A stretch of DNA of 64,000 nucleotides from Iris pallida (taxonomy: Eukaryota > Streptophyta > Magnoliopsida > Asparagales > Iridaceae), in contig JANAVB010005597.1 in assembly GCA_029216955.1 (NCBI GenBank), positions 42,651,811 through 42,715,810 on the forward strand, read 5' to 3'. Made by a program: the position numbers and the translations under genes. The notes under the pieces are model-generated. The model was given only the letters and a program-made list of their open reading frames with translations. It searched no databases and was not told the DNA's origin. Shown here piece after piece: positions 38,201 through 51,400 of this stretch (the stretch's first letter is position 1; the number at the start of each line of letters is the position of its first letter).

Positions 38201-41200
38201 GCAAAATATAGTTAAATTTTTTAGACTATGGTGGGAAAGAAAAACCGTGCTTCAAATTGGTAATCAACAAAACATAGACCAAGTAGATAACCCCTAACAA
38301 AAAAGAGAGAAAATACAAGATACAAACACTAAAACAAAACTGGAAGGATCTGCCGGCCAGTTGAAGATTGCCATATAGCAAGAATCCAATGCTTGCGTTG
38401 GTATGTCTGTGATTTATGTTGATCTTCCTCTTGTTTTCATACAACACTCTCTCTTTGAAGATTCGATTCATAAAATGTCATTGCCACAAATCACATGGTA
38501 AATTATCCAAGCCCCTCGTAGTCGTAGCCTAGATTCCGGTTACGCTAACAGTAAGGTGCCTCTATTTCGTGGCTTTAGGGCATACCAGTACCATACCCAT
38601 AAGCCTCTATTTCTTTGCTTGATTAAGTTTATATTTGCCTTTATATCTGAGTTATGTATTTTATTTAGTGATATTGGTTGTTCTTATGATAGTTACTACA
38701 TCAGTCATAATTGTTTCTCCAAATGTTTAGTAATGATACCCACCGATGTTCTTTTTACTTTGAATTGTTAGGTACATCACTGAGGATTTTTCAATTGTCC
38801 CTATGTTTAAAATGCTTCGAGACTCTGGTCGAGCTACTTTCTTGGTGACAAATAGGTATACTGTACTCCTATTTTTAATTCACATGATAGAAGTTTTCAG
38901 AGAGCATCATCTTTTTTCAGTGGAAGTGCAACACCAATTCCACAATGAATGCATAGAAGCTGCAGAAACTAGGAATTAGTTTATTACCAGTGAAATAAAA
39001 GTAGAATAACTATAGAGAGGTTGATTCTGTAGCATGATCCAAAATATCCACTTAAGGGTTTCTAAAAACATTTTGAGGCTAGAAAAATTATAGTCAGTAA
39101 CATAGCAAATTGCATAATTGAGTAGGAATCTGGAGTCATTTACGGATAAAAAGCCCTTGGCCTTGATAGACTTTGCAATAGTTTTCTCTGTTAAAATGAT
39201 CATAAATAGTCATAAAGGAACTTGATATGGAACTTTACACGTACACATGGCAGAAACTTGATATGATCATAAAGCTGCAGAAACTAGGAATTAGTTTATT
39301 ACCAGTGAAATAAAAGTAGAATAACTATAGAGAGGTTGATTGTGTTGCTTGATCCAAAATATCCACTTAAGGGTTTCTAAAAACATTTTGAGGCTAGACA
39401 AATTATAGTCAGTAACATAGCAAATTGCATAATTGAGAAGGAATCTGGTGTCATTTCCGGATAAAAAGCCCTTGGCCTTGATAGACTTTGCAATAGTTTT
39501 CTCTGTTAAAATGATCATAAATAGTCATAAAGGAACTTGATATGGAACTTTACACGTACACATGGCAACAGACAAGTTTTATACCATGTATTTAATACTT
39601 CTGTTTAAATTTATTAATAATATGATTTTATCTCTGTATTGCTTTTACTCAATAGCAAGACTTTTTAAAGAGCATACAATGTGAATCAGAATTTTCTGTC
39701 CTCAATCCTATCGACATCATTCTTTTCTGTTTCTTGTGTCTGACTACCAATTGCAGCTTGTGGGACTACACAAATGTTGTTATGAATTTCCTTTGTGGAT
39801 ACTACAATCCAGGCAAAGAGCTTTCTTACTCATATGACTGGCTTAAAAACTTTGACGTTGTAATAACAGGCAGGTATGGATCATTTTATGATTCTAATGC
39901 CAGCGATTATTGTGCTTTTAAGTACTGTTTCCAGGTTGTCAATTTCGTTTTTTTTTTATTATGCTCATTACTTCGTAAAATATACCCCCCACCCCCTACA
40001 CACTCACAAACAAACAAACAACTAACTAAGTTCATACACACACAAACAACCAACTAAGTTCATTTCTCATAATAGCTTTAGAAGACGGTTTCTTGAAATC
40101 TATACTTGTTGTTCTGAATTTATTACAGTATACTTGACATTTTGAAGGAAATCTATACCCTACACAACATAATTTAGGTCTAATCTATTCGATCAACTTT
40201 TGAATGTAATTCTAGAATAATAAGAAGACAAGGAGAAGATCTCAATCTCAACTTTGAACTATGAGTGACTAACCTCTGAGTTGTTGTACGCAAGGCTTCA
40301 CCAATTATAGGGCATTGTCTCCTTACAATCGCTCTCGTTCTTTCTTTAGAGAATAGATGATATGATCATCATAACCCACCTGTAAGGGGTATATATCAGT
40401 GAGGAGGCCAAAGGAAGTGGTTTGCTTTTCAAGAAAACAATCCTAGATAAGATCTCATCTTTCCTAGATTTTGATCACATCAAATGCAATCAAACACAAT
40501 AAAATAGATTACCATATGATTTAGGTGTTAGTCATATGATATTGGATATATTTAGTTTTGAATTTACTTATTTTCTTAACTGATTTAAGAAATAAGTCAT
40601 TAGAATGCTTTTAATCAAGGTTTGCAGTATCGGTATCGGAATCGATATCAGACCATTCCTATGAGTATCGGTATCGGCGATATCGGTAGTATCGGCAGTT
40701 TCGGATCAGAGTATCGGATATTTTGGTATCGGAAAACAAATAATTATTAATAAATTATTAACATTTAAAAAATATATTTTATACACTTAGTGTTAGTTTT
40801 TCGATCAATTGTCTTTGCCAATTTGATCGAAAAAGAGACCCCCAATGTCGGTATCGGTTAGTATCGGGTATCGGTCGGTTTCAGATAGGGACATGCCAAA
40901 CTGTATCGGTATTGGCCGTATCGGATCGGTATCGGCTGATACTTTAAACTATGCTTTTAATTGCACTGAGGTCCTATTTGTGTATGACCCGACATGTTCA
41001 AATTAATTAAGCAACAAATGCAAATTGAACCCGTTTTATTTCACCTTTATTGAAACTCCATTAGTAGTCCCACTAATTTGTTTCAGACCGTTCCGTTCAT
41101 AATACGAGTGACACCTAATAGTGTGTCACAAATACCTTAATTAACTTGGATAAGCTGCATGCACAGGTCCAAAAGAATGATGTTATTAGTTCCAGTAACT

Positions 41201-42446
41201 TTTAGTCCTAAACCAGTTTCCACATTGAGCATAGCAAGTCGTCAAATTCATGAAAGCTGATTTCCACCCACTTATTTTAGTCTCTAGCTGTGAAAATTTA
41301 AAACCACTTTTCCTATTTTCATGATTCCTTGGCCAGGGAACTTTTAGACTAAGATAAATCAGCGGACTGATAGACACTCTCTCTTCTTTACTTGGAGCTT
41401 GTTGGATCCTTCATTGGTTGCTCGGATGCCTTCACATCCATGTCAACATGCCTAATGGCTTCCTGTAATATACTGTCATTGTATAAAGCTCATTCTTGAG
41501 AAGCAGAATTTCTTGCTAAAAGCAGAAGTGTTAGAGCTTGAGTAGTTTGCTCCATGTTTGTGCATGGTTATTATCATGCTCTTTCTTTCTATTGCATCAT
41601 CTTTTAATGTCGTCAGACATAAGCATGCATCTCTGGTGTTTTTTAATGATTCAAAGGGGATATTACTGGTCAAAGATATCTTTCTACACCGAGTACATGA
41701 TGGGAGGAAATATGATCAAGGGATTGACTTTACTGCCTGAAACTACTTATCACTGCATGTCTAAATAAACATTTAGATTGCAGTTTAAGATAGCCCTGAC
41801 ATTGTCAATGATAGCAGGCCTTGAAGTCGCAGCGGGTAGGGGTTGTTGCCCATATGCATTGATGATGACAAGAAGCCTAGGCTAGAACAAGTTTGTATTA
41901 CCTGAAGAGTGAGAGAAGGCTTTGGTTTGATGAAGATGGTCACATCAAGGTTCACAGTATCGGCCGATTCCGATACATATCGACCGTATTGTATTTAGCC
42001 TATCATGATCGACACTAACAGATACCTATAGTGATATTATGACTCTCTTTTCCGGTCAATTCAACAAAGAAAAAATTACAAGAAGAGAGCGGAAAATGGT
42101 GTCCACACAATGATTCGCCATGTCGAAGATCGACATGCTACAACATGTCAGAAAGATTCCTTATCAGCAGATTGATATCCATTTCATTTGTTGAAGTTTT
42201 ATATCTATAGATTCACAACTTCCATCAATCTTAATATTATTCCTTTCGAAACTGAAAAGAACTAATGAATGATACATAGAATTATACCTTAGTATATGAA
42301 ATATATTTTGTTGAGAATCAATAAGGGACTTTTAGTCCCACATCGGAATATGTAGTATGTAGAGGAGCTAGACTCCCTATAAGTAGTGAAGTAGTCCATC
42401 AATAAAATCATCCAAACCATTATTTTCTACATGGTATCAGAGCCAT

Positions 42447-42495
<49 letters not shown>

Positions 42496-45400
42496 CAAAA
42501 AAAAAAAAATTCTTGCCGACCCCCCTTCCCTTGCCGACCCCCCCCTCGCCGACACCCCCCCCTCGCCGACACTCCCTCGCCGACCCCCCCCTCGCCGACA
42601 CATCCTCGCAGACCCCTCCCGACCCCCCCACCCGCCGACACCCCCGACACACCCTCGTCGAACCCCCCCCCCCCCCCCCCCCCCCCCGACACACCCTCGC
42701 CGACCCCCCCCCTCGCAGACCCCCCCCCCCCCCGACCCCCCCCAACCCCCCTTACCGACCTCCACCAGCAGCGCCCCCCCCCCCCCCCCCCCCCCCGCGC
42801 TCACCAGCAGCCCCCCCCCCCCGACCACCGGCAGCCCCCCCTTCCCGACCTCCAGCGGCACCCCCCCTTCCCAAACCCTAACCCTAGCCACCACCATGTC
42901 TAACCCTAGCCTTTCCATCTACTACAAATCCTAGCCGTCCTTCCTTTTTTTTCTGAAAAAAACGGCGTATTTCGAAGACAGACGGCTGCCAAATGCTTTA
43001 TTTGCACCAACTCTGATCCTCGCTTACGTCGTTTGGAACTAACAAATGCTTTATTTGTTATTCCTTCTTCACATCGGGATCTCTACAGCGACTGATCATG
43101 TCTTCTCTAGTGTCCTGACGTGTTCACTTTACATGCGCGCGCCGGTGCTGGCCAAGTTAGTAGCGCATTCGTAAAGTCTGTGGCGTCGAAGAAGACGACG
43201 AAAACGAAGAAGACGACGAAGTGGGGGAAGTTGCCGACTCCGACGTTGAAGACGCCGAAGAAGACGCCGAATAGGGTTTACAGTTGAAGAAGCCATGGAT
43301 TCGATCAATGGCAAACTGACGGCCGAAGATATGAAGGCCTTGGTTGATGATATCTTATCAAAGCGATTAACCGAGGCAATCCCACGTGTGATCCATACTG
43401 ATGTGGATCCATCACCTTACAAAATGGGAAAATTGGAGAAGCTGGAGACGAAGTTGGAAGGAACGTCCAACTACTTGAAGTGGTCGCGGCAGGCGATGCG
43501 GACGCTGAAGGGACATGGCTTGGTTGGCTATGTCACTGGCCAAGCCAAGGCGCCAGCCGATCACTCCGCAAAGGAGTTTGCTGTTTGGGAGATTGTTAAC
43601 AACGTAGTGGCTGGGTGGTTGACTGCCTCCTTAACCGACCAGGTGTCGGGCAATGTCGAGGCAATGGAGGCTGTGCTGATATATGGCGAACTCTAAAAGA
43701 GATGTACTCCGGCTCAGGCAACCCTATGCGCGTCTTTCAACTGCAAGATGAACTCGATAGGGTGGCCCAAGACGAACGTACCATCTCTGAGTACGCAGCC
43801 CTGTTGAAGAAGTACTGGTCTGATCTGGATCATTATGATCCTCTTGGGATGGAAGATGCACAAGTCGAACCAGCATTCACGAAGTACTTTCAGACGTTCC
43901 TGGCTTATATTTTGCGGCAGCGTATGATGAAATTCCTGAAGGGACTACACCCTGTATTTGAGCAGAGACGGAATATCCTCCTATCCCAACCCACGCTTCC
44001 GACCTTGGAAGAAGCTATAGCCGTCATGACACAGGAAGAAGCTCGACTGAAGTTGATGCCCAACAAGGACTCCTACCAGGGGGAGCAAGCTGCGGTTGAA
44101 AAGTCTGTCCTTGCTGCCTTCAATCAACCTCCATCTGTGGGTGGTGTTTGCCACAATTGTGGTGACTCCGGACATTACATCTGATTTTGTCCAAAACCAT
44201 TGCGCAATCAGTCTAATGATCGAGGACGGGGTCGTGGAGGCCGACGTGGTAGTAGAGGAGGATATGCTGGTAGAAGGGGCGGACACAAAGCAAATCTGGC
44301 GGAGGAAGGGGGAGAGAATCAACTGGCTGAAATAATTCCGCTTGAGCGGGAGTTCCTTGAGAAGTTGCGCGGCACAAAGCTGGGTTCGGTCGACAGTCCT
44401 GGGACGTCTTCTACCTCGGGAGATCACATCACTTGCTTTGCCCAAACCAGTACCGGTAATTCTGCACGTGCTCTTGCATCTGTCCATCAGCCATGATGGA
44501 TTATGGACTCTGGGGCATCTCGCCATGTCACGGGATCCCGTAGTGAATTTCAGGACTATACTCATCTACCATTGCCAGAGAGTATTTAGACCGCTGATGG
44601 TACATCCAGCCCTGTAATGGGTAAAGGCACTGTCGCATGCACCCCTTCCATCACTCTAACCAATGTCTTACATGCTCCGTCTTTTCCTGTCAATCTTCTA
44701 TCAATTAGTGCCATTATACTTGATCTTAACTGTACTGTTTCCTTTGACATTCCTACGGTGACTTTTTAGGAGAAAGGGACAGGACGACGACTTGGGACTG
44801 GCACATGGCATAAGGGGCTGTGGTATTTAGACAGGATTGGATTGGACAACGCATTGGCATCCTTGGTAGCAGACGTACCACTAGAAGCTTCCTGTCGCAG
44901 TGTTGAAGCCGACTTGCTACTCCACCACCAGCGTGTCGGTCATTCCTCTTTTAAAGTTATTAGTCGAATGTATCCGTCCTTATATCAAAGGGCTAATAAA
45001 GAGAAGTTATTTTGTAATGCTTGTGAGTTGGGAAAACATACCAGAAGCTCGTATGTGAGCTCGAGGAATAGGAGTTCAGCTGCTTTTGACATGATACATT
45101 CGGACGTATGGGACCCTTGTCCTACAACCGGAATTAACGGCTTTCGATGGTTCGTCACCTTTATTGACTGTTATACCCGCGTGACATGGGTCTACCTTAT
45201 GAAGAATAAAAGTGACGTCCTTGAGGCCTTTCGGGACTTTCATCGACGGGTGGAAACACAATATAGCGCTAAAATTAAGTATTTCCGGTCTGACAATGGG
45301 ACGAAGTATACTAATAAGCGGGTTGCTGAGTATTTTTTTACTCATGGAATACTACATCAAACTTCATGTGCTTATACTCAGACACAAAATGGTGTGGCTG

Positions 45401-48400
45401 AACGAAAGAACAGACACCTGCTGGAAGTCGCACGGACGATGATGTTGGCTATGAATGTTCCGAAACACTTATGGGGGCAGGCTATATTGACGGCATCTTA
45501 TCTCATCAACAGAATGCCATCTCAAATATTGGACTGGAAGACACCATTTGAGATGCTTACTGGGACAACTACATACACTGTTCCACCGAAAGTTTTTGGA
45601 TGTGTGTGCTTTGTCCAAGATAATAGGCCAGGCGTTGGCAAATTGGATCCTAGGGCAGTTAAATGTGTCTTTGTCGGTTACACGGCGACTCAGAAGGGAT
45701 ATGCCTGTTGGAGTCCAGTCGAGCGGAAGATGTTTGTCAGCATGGACGTTACATTCAGAGAACTCGAACCATACTATGGTTCGGATGAAGGTTCAGCATT
45801 TGGTGACACACCTAACACAGATGGTGTTAGATGTGAGGGGGAGATAATAAGCCCAAATGTGGTCGTCGGATCGGTTCCGTGTCCGGTTGTAGAAAACTGG
45901 ACGAAAGGGGGAGAGCACAGTGACTCAGATACAGAGAATGAAGAAGAAGATACATATGTTACGCAGGGGGAACAGCAGACAAGGGAAAAGGAGCTCCAAG
46001 TCTACAGAAGGAGACAACAGAAGTCCAGTACTGTGCCTATGCCGTGCCCTGTGCCTACTGTACCAAGTCCCTCGTCTACTCCTGCTCCAACTCCTGAAGA
46101 TGTTGTCCCCGCACTGAATCACACGGATTCTGATGCGGATCTCTCCGACTCGGATGGTATGATCTCTCCACCACCTATTGCTCCCTTAAGGAGATCTTCT
46201 CGCATCAATGCGGGTAAGGCTCCTACTCGTTTTGATAATTACGAACATGACATTGCCAACTTCTTGTCTTATTCTAACATTTTTTCGAATTATCGAGCCT
46301 TCATTGCATCGTTACTCTACTTCGTTGTCCAAGTGTTGGCAGGAAGCAAAGAAAGATCCAAGGTGGAAAGCTGCAATGATGGAAGAACTTGGGGCACTAG
46401 AAAAAAATAAGACATGGGAGCTGGTTCCATTACCCAAAGGAAAGAAAGCTGTGGGATGCAAATGGGTGTACACAGTGAAAGAGACGCCAAAAGGAAAAGT
46501 AGAGCGGTACAAGGCGAGGTTGGTTGCAAAAGGATTCACACTGTCATATGGCATAGACTATGATGAGACGTTTGTCCCAGTAGCAAAAATGAGCACCGTG
46601 AGAACTCTGGTCTACATTGCAGCGAACTATGGGTGGAAGCTGTACCAGCTGGATGTGAAAAATGCCTTTCTTCATGGGGACCTGCAAGAAGAAGTATACA
46701 TGGAGCTCCCGCCAGGGTGCTACGCGACGGAATCAGACGGAGGGACGTCGCAAGGAAAGGTGTGTAAATTGAAGAAGTCGCTATACGGGCTCAAGCAATC
46801 TCCTCGAGCCTGGTTTGATAGATTCAGAAAGGCTATTACAGGCATGGGATACCATCAAACAAATGCAGATCATACGGTCTTCCTCCAGCATGCAAGAGGC
46901 CACATCACTATACTTGCTGTATATGTGGATGATATAGTGATCACAGGTGATGATGAAGTCGAGATCACTAAGCTGAAGTCAAAACTCGCGAAGGAGTTTG
47001 AGGTGAACGATTTAGGAGCGATGAGGTACTTTCTAGGTATCGAAGTGTGTGAAGGCGAACAGGGAATTGTTCTATCACAAAGAAAATACACACTAGATCT
47101 GCTGAAGGAGACAGGGATGCTGGGATGCAAAGCAGCCGTTACTCCAATTGATCAGAAGAGTAAGTTTGGAGCAGAAGCAGGAGAGCCTGTTGATCGTGAA
47201 AGATATCAAAGACTTGTAGGGAGATTGATTTATCTGGGACACACTTGCCCTGATATCTCATTTGCGGTGAGTGTAGTGAGTCGCTACATGCATGATCCAA
47301 GAAAGGGTCATATGGAAGCAGTATTTCAGATCTTGAGATATCTTAAAGGAACGCCGGGAAAGGGGCTATGGTTCAAGAAGAATGGACGCATAGAAGTTGA
47401 GGGATACTGTGATGCAGACTGGACGAGCTGCATAGACGACAGAAGGTCTACCACGGGATACTGTGTTTTTGTAGGAGAAAATCTGGTCTCATGGAGAAGC
47501 AAGAAACAGTCAGTGGTAGCACGGTCGACAGCTGAAGCAGAATACAGAGCAATGGCTCTAGGAGTGTCAGAATTGTTGTGGGTGAAAGCATTGCTGACAG
47601 AGTTGAAGCTGGATAAGGGAGCACCATTGCGTCTTCTGAGCGATAGTCAAGCTGCAATAAGTATAGCTAACAATCCAGTTCAGCACGACAGAACGAAGCA
47701 CATCGAGATTGATCGATTCTTCATCAAGGAGAAGCTGGAACAAGGGATACTGAAGATTGACCATGTCCGCTCAGAAGAACAAGTTGCAGACTGTCTGACT
47801 AAGGGTCTTAGTTCATTAAGTCTGTCGAAGCTATGTAACAAGATGGGGATGATCAATATCTATCGCCCATCTTGAGGGGGAGTGTTGAGAATCAATAAGG
47901 GACTTTTAGACCCACATCGGAATATGTAGTATGTAGAGGAGCTAGACTCCCTATAAGTAGTGAAGTAGTCCATCAATAAAATCATCCAAACCATTATTTT
48001 CTACATATTTTTTAGTTTTTAATAATCATGATTTTTTAATTTTTGACTTTCCGAAATTAAGAATTCTGGTACTCCGATCTGGAACTGCAGAAACCACCGC
48101 TACCTATACTCATAAGAAGGGTCTGAAACGATTCCAATACCGATAGTGCGAACCTTGGATCAGATACGTTCAACAAGGAATTTGAAAAAGTTTCTGCCAT
48201 CAGATTATGAACCTTACTAGGAAGAGATAGGATAAGGCCTTTTGGTATTCTTATCATTGTTGTTTCTTATGATTGCATAATTTTGACAAATACCAGAGCT
48301 AATAGCATAATGAAAGGAAAAAAAGTTTCATGGACCACCTTAACCTTATTATGATATTATCTGTTTGTTAAAAGGGTGGTGGTGGAAACAGAGGGGGAGC

Positions 48401-51400
48401 AGTGTCCTGATTATCCTGATTATGCATGCTGCAGTATGCTGCCAGGTTGACTGGAACTATTACATGCCATCTGTTCTGTTATCCATTTGACATGGTTGAA
48501 AGATTTATGACTTGTCAGCTTTATATACTGTTCACAGCGGTAATGCAATCTGTAGTTGTTTAGTTTAGCTTATTGAAATTGTGTTTGAGAATCTCAGCTC
48601 CAAGCCAAGCTTTTTCCTTGATAATCGTGCAAACCTGTTTGAAGTTGAACCGGAATCTGGGATGCTACTTAATACTGATGATGGCATTGTTATTCCTCAG
48701 GCAAGAAAATAATAATACGTTTTACATTCACTTTGTCCTCTTACTAAAATTTGTTGTTATCTGGATTGACTAAAAGGTTGGACGTACTACTGCACCAGGA
48801 TTACCATCTACAGGAGCAAAGAAAGCTTGCAGAGTTTTCCAGGTAGATTCAGATAAAATGCTACACTTGTTTAATTTATGTACATAAACTTTCATTCTAC
48901 AAGACAATTATAGATCCAATCTTCAGACGGAGACTTGCAGTTTATTTATATGTCATGCATGCAAAGTTTGTTTGTTTTTTTTTTTTTTTCCATTTTTATA
49001 TAAGTTTACGACCTTGATTTCCAGATATATATCTGTGTTGACTTGTTTCAGGGAGGAAATGTTGCTCATCTCCATAAACTCCTATCAATCGGATCAAGTT
49101 CTCAGGTGCTACGTGCCTGACCTTTTAAGAGTTTTATCTTGTACTCTTTCACTTATGGTTGACATAGTAGCTGTGGATATGCTATATATGGAAATGGACT
49201 GCACTACTGTTAGGCTATAACTGCACCTTACAAATGGATTATTAGTTTCTGCAATCGAATCCAGACAGATACCTGCCAGTTAGGATCTTCTCGACTAGCA
49301 AACCAAAGCTTTCCACATGTGAATGCATGATTTATCTCAGTGAAAAAGAACAAATGAATAAGCATATTTAATGGTACATTAAAGTGAAAAGACATTTGAA
49401 GAAGGGGTTAGAGTGCTTACACTTAAAGAAGACATCTCAGTGCACTAGGCTCACCTTAAAGTAGATTACCAGAAATTGGACGAAATGTGATCACAGATTC
49501 AGGAATGTCCTGCTGCTGCGATCACATCTCTCTGAATCCTGAGGGTTCTGTCATGTTATGATGGACACAATTTTATGTGTTGTTATGACCTCGGTTAGCA
49601 AGTGCTGTCTAGTAGAACCAATTTGGAGAATCCATTGCAGCGTCAATGGTAAAGCTTGATTCTAGTATCCTGGAGGGTCGTTCAAGTCTCCGAACATTCT
49701 CTCCACAACGGTTGGTGACTGGTGATTGCCGGGGCTGCTTATCTTTTGACTATTAGCAGTAGCCTCATAGCACATGAACACCCTTTTCCATCTAATGGTT
49801 GAATCAAGAGAGAAACATTGATTAATGAACTTTATCAAATATTCGTTTCAATCTTTTAATGAAACTATGCATTGGTACATGATTAGTTTGTGCAATTATC
49901 TCATTTCTTAAATATGAAGCAATATACTTACAAATTTGATAAACTATTTGATAATAACTTATTGCACACATATATTACTTGTAATGCATATTAATGGTTG
50001 AATAAAGAAAGAAAAGATCATTTAATTGAACTTTTTCAAAGGTTAATTTCAATCTTTCAAGGATATTATGGATTGGAACATGATAACTTCATGCAATTAT
50101 CTCTTTTTTTTTGAAGTAAAAAAATATGCTTCAGTAAAATTTGTAAGGTTCTTAGTATCGGCCAAAATCGGTACCGAATTGATACCGGACCTGTTGAAAC
50201 TACTGAAACTGACCGATTCAGACCCCCTGGAACGCTCTAAACTGGCGAGACAAATATTCAAAGGAAGGATCCAAAGCTGATACCAAAAACCAATCTTTCA
50301 AACCTTACAATTTCGATAAGCTATTTTTGGTACACATGTATAACTTGCAATTCATATTAAGAAAGGAAGATGTGAAAGTAGATGTGGTCGGATCCTATAT
50401 GATCCTCTTCATCTTCGTGGTCATCATCCAAGCCTTCTCGTATCAGAATTGTCTTGTTTATGGGGCAGGAGAGCTCCGTAAAAGAATTGAAGGAATTTTT
50501 ATGACCGACTTACAACTTGATGTCAAACCCCTGTGCTGATACCGAATTCCGCGTCTAAGTTAAGCTAAGAGCAAGAGAGTGCCTTGTAATAACTTTGTAA
50601 GGCTAGTTGGTGGATAGATAAAATCTGCCTTGTTGTTAGTGAAGTTGCTCATGCAACCAAGGAGCACCCTCCAACTTCCCCTAGACTAGAAAATAGTCTA
50701 GGCTGTGAGGTAAGATATTACGGTTTTTTCTAAGTGAATTTCTATAGGATCCACTTCTAGATCCATTTTAATTTTGTAGGATCCATATGCAGATCCAACC
50801 TAACTTAAACACAAGATTCATTTTCGAGTCCATTACCTATGATTTTTTGCGATTTTGATTATCCTCATTTTATATATGAGAATACAATATCGATTACAAA
50901 TTTCTGTATGAACTATGAAATTTATAGATACATATACATAATTTTCACTTTTTCTCTTAATTTTATTTCTATTATTATGTTAAGCAGTAATTTGAAAATG
51001 AAAACTGAGTATGAAACAGGTTCCCTAACAAGGAAAGGGAATTATTTTTTATATTTTTTATTATCTATGATGAAGTCTTCATTAAACCATATAAATTTGT
51101 GGATCCATACCTGAATCCGGTGAAGATTGAATTAGTTTCTAGGATCCATATCTGACCCAGTCACCAGATAAGTGAAGGGACCTTAGGGTCCAAAACTAGA
51201 CTGCAAGGGGCCGGGTTTGGGTGGTATTCTTGCAAAATCTGAATTTGAAATTGACTAAGCACATTTCTTATATAATAGGAACTAAGACCCGAGCCCACCA
51301 TAGCTAGTTAGAAAATTGGACCCATATTCATGTATGTATATTTATTTGTTGCTTCTTCTATCCTTATGAGAGTATCCAAACTTATGGAGAAATTATAAGA

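Larger units (their letters stand above)
42309..48005 (+). mobile_element. Ty1/copia retrotransposon B
   Basis: Short LTRs of 123 bp (42309-42431 and 47883-48005) start TGTTGAGAATC and end TTTTCTACA, with the exact duplication TATTT (42304-42308 and 48006-48010). The primer site TGGTATCAGAGCC follows directly at 42432 and a polypurine tract GAGGGGGAG ends at 47882. The two LTRs differ at one base (T/A, 42336 against 47910). The domain order is gag, protease, integrase, RT, RNase H. Confidence 0.95.
41946..48157. mobile_element. TATCGG MITE copy 2, split by copia B
   Basis: The left part is 41946-42308 (CAAGGTTCACAGTATCGG) and the right part 48006-48157, inverting to CAAGGTTCGCACTATCGG. The copia element accounts for the gap. 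The flanks GGTCACAT (41938-41945) and GATCAGAT (48158-48165) match at 6 of 8 positions and may be a decayed target duplication. Confidence 0.75.

Noticed and set aside
42420..42918. Gly/Pro-rich frames near the copia B 5' end
   Set aside because: Translations of the CT and C-rich leader, with frames open on both strands because of composition.
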